DNA from: Ignavibacteriota bacterium
GTDB taxonomy: Bacteria > Bacteroidota > Ignavibacteria > Ignavibacteriales > Melioribacteraceae
DNA length: 64,000 bases
Assembly (NCBI GenBank): GCA_016716225.1
Contig: JADJWT010000001.1
Coordinates: forward strand, 2,986,501 to 3,050,500
Reading direction: 5' to 3'
This document shows, piece after piece, positions 46,486 to 55,233 of the stretch (its first letter is position 1; each line of letters begins with the position of its first letter). The notes beneath the pieces were generated by a model. The model was not told the DNA's origin, made no database searches, and saw only the letters and a list, made by a program, of their open reading frames with translations. Both the position numbers and the translations under genes were made by a program.

Positions 46486-47481
46486 ATGAAAAAAATAAAA
46501 ATTGCGTTAATTGGTTGCGGATATATTTCGGAATACCATACAAGAGGTTTACAGCAATTAGAAAATGTGGAAATTGTTGGAGTTGTTGGTCTACCGATTG
46601 AATCAGCTAAAAATTTTGCAAAAAAATACGGTATAAAAAATTATTCAGATAATTATCAAGATTTTTTGAATGATAAAACTATTGATGCTGCAATAATTAG
46701 CACACCAAATAAATTTCATTCACCGTTTGCAATTGAATTTTTGAATCATGGAAAAGATGTTTTTATTGAAAAACCTATGGCAATTAATCCAATTGAAGGT
46801 GAAAAAATAAAAAATGCGGCAATTGAAAATAATAATCTTGTTATGGTTGGACATATGTGGAGATTTGATATTGAAGTGAATTTCATTAAGGATTTGGTTC
46901 AATCTGGTAAACTTGGAAAAATTATTAAAACGAAAGGCTATGGAATCCATGAAAATTGGGGACCTGAAGGTTGGTTTACAAATAAAGATTTAGCTGGCGG
47001 TGGTGCATTAGCGGATATGGGAGTTCATGCAATTGATACTGTAAGATTTATTCTTGGAGATCCCAAATCAAGAGAAGTTTATGCAAAAATTGGGACATAT
47101 TTTGGGAATTATAATGTTGATGACAGCGGAATCATTATAATAACTTGGGAAAATGGAATCTCTTCAATAATTGAGAGTGGTTGGTGGCATCCGCATATGG
47201 ATGGACCTGAAGCAAGCACGCAAATTTTCGGAACCGAAGGTTATGCTTCTCTTTTCCCAACAATTGTTAAGATGAAATCCGGAGAAATTATTGAAGTTCC
47301 CAAAACAGAAAAAAGTGAACATTGTGACCAAACAATTTATTCTGAACAAATGAAAAATTTTGTTGAAAGTATTATTTTTAATAAACGACCTAATCCCGGA
47401 ATATTAGAAGGACAAGAAGTAATAAAAATTGTTGATGCAGCATATAATTCCGCTAATTCTGGAAAAGTAATTCATTTATAA
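46486..47481 (+). CDS. Gfo/Idh/MocA-family sugar oxidoreductase
   Basis: A 331-residue NAD(P)-dependent oxidoreductase. The Rossmann start is ALIGCGYISEYH, the catalytic motif is FIEKP (Glu95-Lys96-Pro97), and the C-terminal domain includes GGGALADMGVHAIDTVRFIL with the conserved His-x-x-Asp pair. Family members oxidise or reduce sugar or cyclitol hydroxyls. It starts 10 bases after the aminotransferase gene. In B. subtilis, NtdC of this family oxidises glucose 6-phosphate at C3 for the NtdA aminotransferase, which is the best functional model here. The exact substrate is inferred, not shown. Confidence 0.9.
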   Translation: MKKIKIALIGCGYISEYHTRGLQQLENVEIVGVVGLPIESAKNFAKKYGIKNYSDNYQDFLNDKTIDAAIISTPNKFHSPFAIEFLNHGKDVFIEKPMAINPIEGEKIKNAAIENNNLVMVGHMWRFDIEVNFIKDLVQSGKLGKIIKTKGYGIHENWGPEGWFTNKDLAGGGALADMGVHAIDTVRFILGDPKSREVYAKIGTYFGNYNVDDSGIIIITWENGISSIIESGWWHPHMDGPEASTQIFGTEGYASLFPTIVKMKSGEIIEVPKTEKSEHCDQTIYSEQMKNFVESIIFNKRPNPGILEGQEVIKIVDAAYNSANSGKVIHL

Positions 47482-47497
47482 AATTTTTGGAAAAACA

Positions 47498-48340
47498 TTG
47501 AAAAAAAAACAAATTATTGGTATAGATTTAGGTGGTACTAATATAAGACTCGGTTTAGTTGAAGGAAACAAAATAATAAAATTATTTACAAACAAAATTT
47601 CATCCAAAGAAAATCAAGATTTAATAGTAAATGAAATTACTCTTGTCATTTCAAAAATAATCACAAAAAATGTAAAAGGAATTGGAATTGGAGTTCCAAG
47701 TATTGTTGATATAAATAATGGAATTGTTTATGAAGTTCATAATATTCCATCGTGGCGAGAAGTTCATCTAAAAAAAATAATTGAAGAAAAATTTGGAGTT
47801 CCAACATCAGTTAACAACGATGTGAATTGTTTTGTGCTTGGTGAAAAACATTTTGGTAAAGGTAAAATTTATAAGGATATAATTGGGCTTGCAATGGGAA
47901 CCGGTTTAGGTGGCGGAATTATAATTGATGGAAAATTATACGCCGGAAAAAATTGCGGTGCTGGTGAATTTGGTCTAATGAAATATCTTGATAAAAATTA
48001 TGAATATTATTGTAGTGGACAATTCTTTCAATTTAAGTATGGAATGAAAGGGGAAGAAGTTTTAACGAATGCAAAAAATAAAGATGAAAATTCACTAAGA
48101 ATTTTAGAAGAATTTGGTGAACACATGGGTAATTTAATAAATTCGATAATGTATGCGTTAAATCCGGAATTAATTATTTTGGGAGGTTCAGTTAGCAAAG
48201 CATACAATTTCTTCAGAAAAAGTATGTTTGCAAAAATAAATGAGTACGAATTTAAGACACAATTGAAGGAAATTAAAATAGAAAAATCAGTATTAAAACA
48301 TTCAGCTATACTAGGAGCTTCATCACTTGTAGAAAATTAA
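47498..48340 (+). CDS. ROK-family sugar kinase lacking the zinc motif
   Basis: A 280-residue protein starting at TTG. It has the ATP-binding DLGGTNIRLG, the catalytic Asp108 (SVNNDVNCF), GLAMGTGLGGG and a late NPELIILGGS block. These identify a ROK kinase. The usual zinc signature (His, then CxCGxxGCxE) is missing. The corresponding region reads GAGEFGLMKYLD...YYCSGQFF. RifN, a kanosamine kinase, is a ROK protein in a comparable gene set. It is the last gene of the LacI-controlled operon and should phosphorylate the sugar freed in the cytoplasm. Confidence 0.87.
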   Translation: MKKKQIIGIDLGGTNIRLGLVEGNKIIKLFTNKISSKENQDLIVNEITLVISKIITKNVKGIGIGVPSIVDINNGIVYEVHNIPSWREVHLKKIIEEKFGVPTSVNNDVNCFVLGEKHFGKGKIYKDIIGLAMGTGLGGGIIIDGKLYAGKNCGAGEFGLMKYLDKNYEYYCSGQFFQFKYGMKGEEVLTNAKNKDENSLRILEEFGEHMGNLINSIMYALNPELIILGGSVSKAYNFFRKSMFAKINEYEFKTQLKEIKIEKSVLKHSAILGASSLVEN

Positions 48341-48651
48341 AAAGACTGAAAATAAACAATTCCTTAACATTACCTTAATACTCTTGTAACATAAGCTGAG
48401 TAAAATTAAAAACAGATTTTATATCGAATGAAATAAGTTATTGCAAAAAGGTTATGGAGCTTTTTCACTTGACAAATTATTTAAATATTGTTAACATTGA
48501 GTTAGGCAATCGTTTGCATTAAAATTTTCAAGGACATTAAAGTAATTTATTTACGATTTCCATTTCCATGAATCTTATTTTCCTTTGTTTCATCTGTTAT
48601 GAATGTAAATATTTATTCACATAATTTTCAAAAAACTTAACGGGAGGCAGT
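48341..48651. other. Intergenic region carrying the third regulon promoter
   Basis: A gap of 311 bases between the ROK gene and the secreted-protein operon. Apart from the promoter and LacI-type operator around 48469-48518, I see no ORF, RNA or repeat. A long leader of about 130 bases would separate the transcription start from the ATG at 48652. No structured riboswitch is evident by eye. Confidence 0.5.
48469..48518 (+). promoter_or_regulatory. Promoter and LacI-type operator of the secreted-protein operon
   Basis: TTGACA (48469-48474) is followed after 17 bases by TAACATTG (48492-48499), close to the TAnnTTTG element. The operator core CAATCGTTTG (48507-48516) follows. Its extended form GCAATCGTTTGC has inverted GCAA/TTGC ends. 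This matches the two sites by the lacI and gmhA genes and ties this operon to the same regulator. Confidence 0.72.
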
Positions 48652-50730
48652 ATGAAAAAACCTTTGCAGCTTTTAATCCTATTGGTAATGCTTTTTTCTT
48701 TTTCCAACGGGTATTCACAAATTTTTATGGATGGGGATGATTCGGATTGGACAAATGAGCCAGTTCTATTTCAAGCTCCTAATAATGAAGATGGAGTTTT
48801 TCCAGCTGAAGTTGGTGCCGTTGTAAGTGATATTGTTGATATTAAAGAAGCTAAAGTAAAAGTTGTTGGGAATGTAATGTATGGACTTTTAAGATTTTGG
48901 GGAGGTCCTGCATGGCCTAATAATGCTTATCAAAATGATCATGGCGGTGTAGTTTATAATGAATCAAGAGGTTATTATCATTTTCTTCTTGATTTAGATA
49001 ATGATGCAGCAACTGGATGGAATACTGCATGGTATGAAGCACATTATACTCCGGTTGGTTATTTAATTGCTCAAGGTGTTCAAGGACAAGAGGCGATTGG
49101 TGCAGAAGTAATGCACGAATGGGGTGCGAGAACTAATGATGATTGGAAAGTTGCAAATGAAGGTGCCAATCCGATTAGAAACCTTGATCATTGGTTTGCT
49201 GATTATTCTGAATATAATGGCGAAACCGATTTGGGAAGTGATTATGAAATTTTAAATATAACAGTACCAAATGCTGATTCAGCAAAAGTAATTAGCTGGC
49301 AAGGTTCTGCAAAAATAAATAGTAGTGATGATGAAACATTAGTGAGTAATTCAATTTCATATTGGGTTGGTCATGCATGGGGTAATGATTTCTTAGAATT
49401 TGGTTATGAAATTACTCCTGTGAAAAAATATTTTGCAAACAAAGGAATTGACTATTTTAATCCTGGTGATGTAATTGGAATTTGTGGAATGACAGAAACA
49501 CCAATTGATGATTGGGGTGTTGATATGACTACTCGTGGTGAATACACTCTTCCAAATGAATTGGTTTCTCGTTCAACAAAATTTACATTTGATGGGGATG
49601 ATTCAGATTGGGCATCATTACCAGTAATTTTGAGTGCACCTAATAATGAAGACGGTGTTTTTCCTGCTGAAGTTGGTGCAGTTGTTACAGATATAGTTGA
49701 TATTAAAGAAGTTAAAGCAATGATTGATGAGGAAAATATTTATTGGTCTTTAAGAATGTGGGGTGGACCTTGTTGGCCAAATAATGCATACCAAAATGAT
49801 CATGGTGGTGTTGTTTATGATGAATCAAGAGGTTATTACCATATTCTTATGGATATTGATAATGACGTAGCTACTGGATGGAATGTTGCTTGGTATGAAG
49901 CTCATTATACTCCTGTTGGTTATTTAATAGCACAAGGCGTTGAAGGACAAGTTGCAATTGGCGCTGAAGTTATGTTGGAGTGGGGTGGAAGAACAAATGA
50001 TGATTGGAAAGTAGCTAATGAAGGTGCAGCACCTATTAGAGGATTAGACTATTGGGCAGCAGACTATTCAGAATATAATGGTGAAACAGATCTTGGTTCT
50101 GATTATGAAATTTTCAATTATGAAGTAATGGATAAAGATAGTGTAACTATTGTTCAACATGATGGATTTTTATTATGTAATTCCAGCGATGATCCAGCAA
50201 CAATGGATGGACAACCTGATTGGATGGCACATGCTTGGGGAAATGATTTCTTAGAAGTAGGTATGTCACTTCGCACATTAAAAATGTATTACAAAAATAA
50301 AACTGGAGTTGATTATTTTAATGTTGGGGATGTAATTGGAATTTGCGGAATGAACGAAACTCCAATTGATGATTGGGGTACAGACATGACTACCCGCGGC
50401 GAAATTTCTGTTGTTACAGATGTTAAACAAGAAAATCAAAACTTAATTTCAAGCAATTTCGTTCTTAGAAATAATTATCCAAATCCATTTAACCCAGAAA
50501 CAAATATAAGTTTCTCAGTTCCAAAAGTATCTGAAATTTCATTAAATGTTTATAACTCATTAGGACAAAAAGTAAAAACATTAATTAGCGGAAAAATGAT
50601 TTCCGGAAATCATTCAGTTGTTTGGAATGGAAAAAATGAATTTGGAAATAATGTTCCCAGCGGTATTTATTATTATAGATTAGAAGCTGGCTCAAACTCA
50701 ATTACCAAAAGAATGGTATTGTTAAAATAA
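48652..50730 (+). CDS. Secreted protein with two tandem CBM9-like domains and T9SS tail
   Basis: A 692-residue secreted protein with a good GGGAGG ribosome site and signal peptide (1 to about 23, GYSQ). Two highly similar domains occupy about 26-298 and 313-585. Each starts with DGDDSDW and contains NNEDGVFPAEVGAVV, a Trp-rich WGGP(A/C)WPNNAYQNDHGG block and GICGM(T/N)ETPIDDWG. The DGxxxDW start is shared with the protein at 62744 and resembles CBM9-type sugar-binding sandwiches. The last 85 residues from NYPNPFNPET form a type IX sorting domain. It is the first gene behind the LacI-type operator, so I infer a surface glycan-binding protein. No catalytic site is recognised. Confidence 0.82.
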   Translation: MKKPLQLLILLVMLFSFSNGYSQIFMDGDDSDWTNEPVLFQAPNNEDGVFPAEVGAVVSDIVDIKEAKVKVVGNVMYGLLRFWGGPAWPNNAYQNDHGGVVYNESRGYYHFLLDLDNDAATGWNTAWYEAHYTPVGYLIAQGVQGQEAIGAEVMHEWGARTNDDWKVANEGANPIRNLDHWFADYSEYNGETDLGSDYEILNITVPNADSAKVISWQGSAKINSSDDETLVSNSISYWVGHAWGNDFLEFGYEITPVKKYFANKGIDYFNPGDVIGICGMTETPIDDWGVDMTTRGEYTLPNELVSRSTKFTFDGDDSDWASLPVILSAPNNEDGVFPAEVGAVVTDIVDIKEVKAMIDEENIYWSLRMWGGPCWPNNAYQNDHGGVVYDESRGYYHILMDIDNDVATGWNVAWYEAHYTPVGYLIAQGVEGQVAIGAEVMLEWGGRTNDDWKVANEGAAPIRGLDYWAADYSEYNGETDLGSDYEIFNYEVMDKDSVTIVQHDGFLLCNSSDDPATMDGQPDWMAHAWGNDFLEVGMSLRTLKMYYKNKTGVDYFNVGDVIGICGMNETPIDDWGTDMTTRGEISVVTDVKQENQNLISSNFVLRNNYPNPFNPETNISFSVPKVSEISLNVYNSLGQKVKTLISGKMISGNHSVVWNGKNEFGNNVPSGIYYYRLEAGSNSITKRMVLLK
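48727..50406 (+). repeat. Tandem in-gene duplication (two ~820-base copies)
   Basis: Copy 1 is at about 48727-49545 and copy 2 at about 49588-50406, a period of 861 bases (287 residues). Several protein segments are identical, including NNEDGVFPAEVGAVV and AYQNDHGGVVY. This suggests a fairly recent duplication. Confidence 0.85.
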
Positions 50731-50744
50731 AACTCTTCAATTGG

Positions 50745-50772
50745 GTGAATGGAGAATTCTTTCTCCATTCAC
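50745..50772 (+). terminator. Strong hairpin after first gene of secreted operon
   Basis: GTGAATGGAGAA (50745-50756) pairs perfectly with TTCTCCATTCAC (50761-50772) around a TTCT tetraloop. It lies 14 bases after the stop. The downstream run is AT-rich but not a pure T-run, so it may be a leaky terminator or an mRNA-stabilising hairpin that sets the first gene above the rest. Confidence 0.65.
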
Positions 50773-50848
50773 TAATATTATTTCAATTGCTATCTTAGTA
50801 AAAAAAATCAAAATAATTCTGAACTAAAGTGGTTGGGTACTGAATAAT

Positions 50849-52225
50849 ATGTTGAAAAATTTTCTATTTATATCCGTAATCATTTTAATGTTTTTTTGGA
50901 ATTGCACAAGTAATAATCAAGAAACAGTTTTAGCTGAATTTGAAAACGGAAATGTAATACAAAGTGAGTATATAGATCATTACCTATTAAGTACAAAGTT
51001 TAAACCCGAAAAACTTCCTACAAAAGAAAATCTTGAAGAAATTGTTGTAAACAAAGCTTTGGAAAAAATTTCTGTTCAAGAAGCAATTTTTAGAAACATA
51101 GAAAAAGATTCAATTTATATAAATATTATTAGAAATAATGAACGTAGACTATTGTACCAGCATTTTATTCAGAAAGAAATTAGTCCTAAAATTATTTCTG
51201 ATAGTTTAATAAATAAATTCTACACAGAATTTACACCACAATATAGAATGCGTTACATAATGCGTCCATTTCTTGAAACTTCAGATAAAAATTTTCATAA
51301 TTTACAACAAAATGAAATTAATAAAGCTTACGGACTTTTGAATATTGGAAAAAGTTTTGAAGAGGTTGTTCAGCAATATTCTCAAGATATATCAACAAAT
51401 AAAAAAGGCGGGGACCTTGGCTGGATAATTCGGGAATCAATTGGCGATGATTCTATCCGCAAAGTAATGGATACTTTGCAGCAATTTAATTTTTCTAAAC
51501 CATTCAAAGGATACGGCGGGTATTACATTTTATATAAAGGTGATAAAAGAGATGTTGAAGTTCCAGCATTTGATGAAGCAAAGCAGAAAATTTGGCAGTC
51601 ACTTTATCACAGTAGAAAGGTTTTTATTCAAAATAAGATTGATGAAAAAGTGAAAGATTTGGAACTTAAATATTATTTTAAAATATTTAGCGAAAGATTT
51701 GATAGAATTCTATCAAGCAAAGAAAATTCTAATAATGTAGAAATTAATTTTGATCAAATATTAGAAAAAGAACAAAATTTAGTTTTGGCAGAATATTTAG
51801 ATGGAGTAATTTATTTAAAAGATATTTTTTCTGATAGAAAGAAATCTCCAACAAATAAAGAAGAATTTTATAATAGATTTGAATCTATAAAAGAGCAGCA
51901 TCTAATTTCGAAATTTGCAAAAGAAATAGAATTTGATGAAGATGAAGAAATTTCTAGTCAAATTAATAAGATGAAATCTTCACTACTTAGTTCATTATTG
52001 TATCAAAAAGAAGTAAAAGATAAAGTAAATTCAGAAATGCAGAATGTTTCAAATTTATCCAGTTTAGAAAAAGTTAAATATAGAAGCGAGAAAGAGAAAT
52101 CTCTGAGATCTGAATTCGAAAAATATTTGAAAGAAAAATATAAATTTAAGTTTGTTGATTCAAATTTTGAATCAGCTTTAAAAAGAGCAACAGAATTAAA
52201 AGCTGAACAAAATCTTAAGAAATAA
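50849..52225 (+). CDS. Parvulin-type peptidyl-prolyl isomerase lipoprotein
   Basis: A 458-residue lipoprotein with lipobox Cys19 (FFWNC). An N-terminal SurA-like helical part (about 25-120) is followed by a recognisable rotamase/PpiC domain (about 125-235). The domain is marked by MRYIMRPF, FEEVVQQYSQD, KKGGDLGWI, and YGGYYILYKGDKRDVE. The C-terminal region is long and helical with high charge. It would fold or escort proteins in the periplasm, most likely the barrels and secreted proteins encoded next to it. Its parvulin domain looks more complete than those in the SurA-like proteins at 15997 and 60071. Confidence 0.85.
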   Translation: MLKNFLFISVIILMFFWNCTSNNQETVLAEFENGNVIQSEYIDHYLLSTKFKPEKLPTKENLEEIVVNKALEKISVQEAIFRNIEKDSIYINIIRNNERRLLYQHFIQKEISPKIISDSLINKFYTEFTPQYRMRYIMRPFLETSDKNFHNLQQNEINKAYGLLNIGKSFEEVVQQYSQDISTNKKGGDLGWIIRESIGDDSIRKVMDTLQQFNFSKPFKGYGGYYILYKGDKRDVEVPAFDEAKQKIWQSLYHSRKVFIQNKIDEKVKDLELKYYFKIFSERFDRILSSKENSNNVEINFDQILEKEQNLVLAEYLDGVIYLKDIFSDRKKSPTNKEEFYNRFESIKEQHLISKFAKEIEFDEDEEISSQINKMKSSLLSSLLYQKEVKDKVNSEMQNVSNLSSLEKVKYRSEKEKSLRSEFEKYLKEKYKFKFVDSNFESALKRATELKAEQNLKK

Positions 52226-52302
52226 AATTATTAGCTAAAAGATTTTTAGAAAAAATTTTAAATTGATCAAAAAATTTTCAAAGATAATCTATAGGTTAAA
52301 GA

Positions 52303-55209
52303 ATGATATTGTTAAAATATAAATCAATCTTTTCATTCCTAATTCTAATTATATCACAATTAACATTATTTGCCGGGTCAACCGGAAAAATTGGCGGGAA
52401 GGTAATTGATGCCAGAACCGGAGAACCATTGTTTGGTGTTAACGTTGTTGTACTTGATGCCGGCGGGGTTGGCTCTGCGACCGATGTTAATGGTGAATAT
52501 ATTATTATAAACTTACAGCCAAATTCATATAAATTAAGATTTTCAATGATTGGTTATAAAACTGTGGAAATTTCCGATGTACGAGTTTATATTGATAGAA
52601 CTGTAAATCTTGATGTAAAATTGGAAGAAGCAATTATTGAAGGTGAAGTAGTTCTTGTTGTTGCAGAACGAGAAGCAGTTGAATTAGACCGAACAAATTC
52701 AGCTTCATATGTAAATAGTGATGAAATTGAATCTCTTCCGGTCTCAACTTTAGATGAGGTTATTCAACTTCAAGCCGGTGTTATTAAAGATGCAAGCGGT
52801 AATTTACACATACGCGGAGGAAGATCAAGAGAAATTTCTTACATGATTGATGGTGTTCCAGTTACAAATACTTTTAGTCAAAGTGGTGGATCAAATGTAA
52901 ATGTTGAAAATAATTTTATTCAAGAATTGCAAGTAATAACTGGAACATTTAATGCCGAATATGGTTCTGCACAATCAGGTGTAATAAATGTTGTAACAAA
53001 AGTTCCTGAGCAGAATTTTTCTGGAACAGTTGAAGCGTTAACCGGAGGATATTATTCACCAAATTCACCAATGTATGTCGGAGGTTTGGATGATTTTGAT
53101 CCAATGAACGAAAGCGAAGTAAAATTTTCGATTTCTGCACCGGTAAAATTTTTCCCGGAAAGTTTTGGAAAACTTGGATTTTTATTTAATGGAAGAATAG
53201 AAGATTCAAAGGGATATTTAAATGGTGAAAGAAGATTTATGCCGGAAGATGGCTGGGAAATTGCAGTATATAGAGAATGGTATAGAGCAAGATTTGATCC
53301 TCCTGATCCTTTAGTTATTCCATTGCCGGATTCACTTCATACCGGAAATGGCAAAATGGTAAATATGGAAACATTTAAGAATTATAACTTCAATACAAAA
53401 TTAGTTTACCAACCATTTGGTGGTTTAACAACTTCATATAGCATTTTTTATAGTAACCAAGAATCAAGGGATTTTAGTAATAGTTGGAAATTTTGCCCGG
53501 ACGCTGTTCCAACAACCTATAATGATAATATAACTCATATGTTTGTAATGACGCATACTCCTACTGATAATATTTATTACAATCTCAGATATTCATACCA
53601 AATCAATAAAGAAAAAGAATATATGTATGAAAGTGCTGATGATCCGCGATATCAAACAAATGCAGTAAATCAATGGGATCCCGGAGCAAGCACTGGTTTT
53701 GATTATGGCGGAATTCAAAGTTGGGATAGAAATTGGTTTGATCAAAAAATACATCTTGTAAACGGTGATTTAACATGGCAAATAAATAAGGTACTTGAAG
53801 TAAAATTTGGTTTTGAAGGTAAATCTTATAATATTCATTACAAAAATGCACCAATGAAAGAAGTACTCGGACATGAAATAATGCAATTCCCATACACTCA
53901 AAGTGAAATTAGAGCCTTCGAATTACCATATTATGAGTTTAGAGAAGCTACCAGAAATTATGCTTATGGTACAATACTTTTGCGTGAAGCACATCCGGAT
54001 AGTTCTGCTGATGATTTATTTTATATTGATTATAGCCGCAAACCAATTGAAGGAGCCGCATTTGCTCAAACTACATTAAATATGGGAGAAATTGTTTTAA
54101 ATGCCGGTTTAAGATTTGATTATTTTGATTCAAGAGATCGTTATGCTCCAACTTATTCTAATGTAATGCCGGAACTTGTTGGCGATGATCAATATTATGT
54201 CGATGTAAAAAGTAAGTATCAATTTAGCCCAAGATTAGGATTATCATTTCCGATTTCAGATGGTGGTGCTTTAAGATTATCATACGGTCATTTTTTCCAA
54301 ACACCTAGTTATGAAAAAATGTTTGATAACCCAGTCCTTCCGCATTACAATCAGTTTAGTATTGCAAACAGAACAATAGGAAATCCAAATTTAAAACCGG
54401 AAAAAACTGTTCAATATGAAATTGGTGTTCAGCAAGCACTAAATAATGAGCTTTCAATGGAATTAAGTGTTTACTATAAAGATATTAGAGATTTATTAGG
54501 AATTGAATTATTAACTCTTAGTAATGCTACCGCATTTAGCAGATACATAAATAAAGAATACGGGCATTCTTCGGGCTTAACTTTTGCGTTAAACTTCAGA
54601 TCAGATGATGGAAGATTTACAAGTGGAATAGATTACACTTATATGATTGCAAAAGGTTCATCATCTTCTGCAGATGCATTATTAGCTGTTCAAATTCTTT
54701 CTGGCCCAAGTCAAGGAGCTTATACATTGGCTACAAGAAATATTGAATTTTTAGATTGGGATCAAACCCATTCTTTAAATGGTTCATTTAGCTTTAAACC
54801 GTGGGAAAGGACAATTTTAAGTATTTTAGGAAGATTAGGTTCAGCATTACCTTATACTCCTTCAACTATTGACTACGCTTTAGAATTACCAAGTGGATGG
54901 TGGTCAAATATTGATAGAAGACCAATTAGATGGAATATTGATATGAAAATATCAAACGGATTTACATTATTTGATTTAAATTTTATTGCAAGTTTAAATA
55001 TATATAATGTTCTAAATCATCTTGAAGAAAACCATGTTAACTCAATTACAGGGCGTGCTGGTCCAAACGCATATATTCCTGAAATTGGTGAAAGACGATA
55101 TGAAAGAATTGATGAAGTTGGTGCATTTACACATGATGAAGCAGATTATAATCCATCATGGTATTCTAGACCAAGATTTATTCAAATTGGATTAGGGATT
55201 CAATTTTAA
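52303..55209 (+). CDS. TonB-dependent outer-membrane receptor (cassette 2)
   Basis: A 968-residue receptor paralogous to the one at 8412. It has a signal peptide (1 to about 24), a carboxypeptidase-regulatory-like domain (about 25-110; GKIGGKVIDARTGEPLFGVN), a plug (about 125-235; HIRGGRSREISYMIDGVPV, VITGTFNAEYGSAQSG) and a barrel ending QIGLGIQF. It should import the regulon's glycan fragment in a TonB-dependent way. It is followed by PorV-like, large secreted and SurA-like genes. There is no SusD gene, so one of the secreted proteins may take the capture role. Confidence 0.9.
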   Translation: MILLKYKSIFSFLILIISQLTLFAGSTGKIGGKVIDARTGEPLFGVNVVVLDAGGVGSATDVNGEYIIINLQPNSYKLRFSMIGYKTVEISDVRVYIDRTVNLDVKLEEAIIEGEVVLVVAEREAVELDRTNSASYVNSDEIESLPVSTLDEVIQLQAGVIKDASGNLHIRGGRSREISYMIDGVPVTNTFSQSGGSNVNVENNFIQELQVITGTFNAEYGSAQSGVINVVTKVPEQNFSGTVEALTGGYYSPNSPMYVGGLDDFDPMNESEVKFSISAPVKFFPESFGKLGFLFNGRIEDSKGYLNGERRFMPEDGWEIAVYREWYRARFDPPDPLVIPLPDSLHTGNGKMVNMETFKNYNFNTKLVYQPFGGLTTSYSIFYSNQESRDFSNSWKFCPDAVPTTYNDNITHMFVMTHTPTDNIYYNLRYSYQINKEKEYMYESADDPRYQTNAVNQWDPGASTGFDYGGIQSWDRNWFDQKIHLVNGDLTWQINKVLEVKFGFEGKSYNIHYKNAPMKEVLGHEIMQFPYTQSEIRAFELPYYEFREATRNYAYGTILLREAHPDSSADDLFYIDYSRKPIEGAAFAQTTLNMGEIVLNAGLRFDYFDSRDRYAPTYSNVMPELVGDDQYYVDVKSKYQFSPRLGLSFPISDGGALRLSYGHFFQTPSYEKMFDNPVLPHYNQFSIANRTIGNPNLKPEKTVQYEIGVQQALNNELSMELSVYYKDIRDLLGIELLTLSNATAFSRYINKEYGHSSGLTFALNFRSDDGRFTSGIDYTYMIAKGSSSSADALLAVQILSGPSQGAYTLATRNIEFLDWDQTHSLNGSFSFKPWERTILSILGRLGSALPYTPSTIDYALELPSGWWSNIDRRPIRWNIDMKISNGFTLFDLNFIASLNIYNVLNHLEENHVNSITGRAGPNAYIPEIGERRYERIDEVGAFTHDEADYNPSWYSRPRFIQIGLGIQF

Positions 55210-55233
55210 TTAAAAATTATTTTAAGAAAAAAT

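Noticed and set aside
48727..50406. Tandem repeat as mobile or CRISPR-like element
   Set aside because: The two copies are in frame, diverged at third positions and encode complete domains, so they are a protein-domain duplication.
8412..55209. Calling the two large receptors SusC with a SusD partner
   Set aside because: No SusD-like lipoprotein with TPR-type helices lies beside either receptor; the adjacent genes are PorV-like, large Ca-binding and SurA-like.
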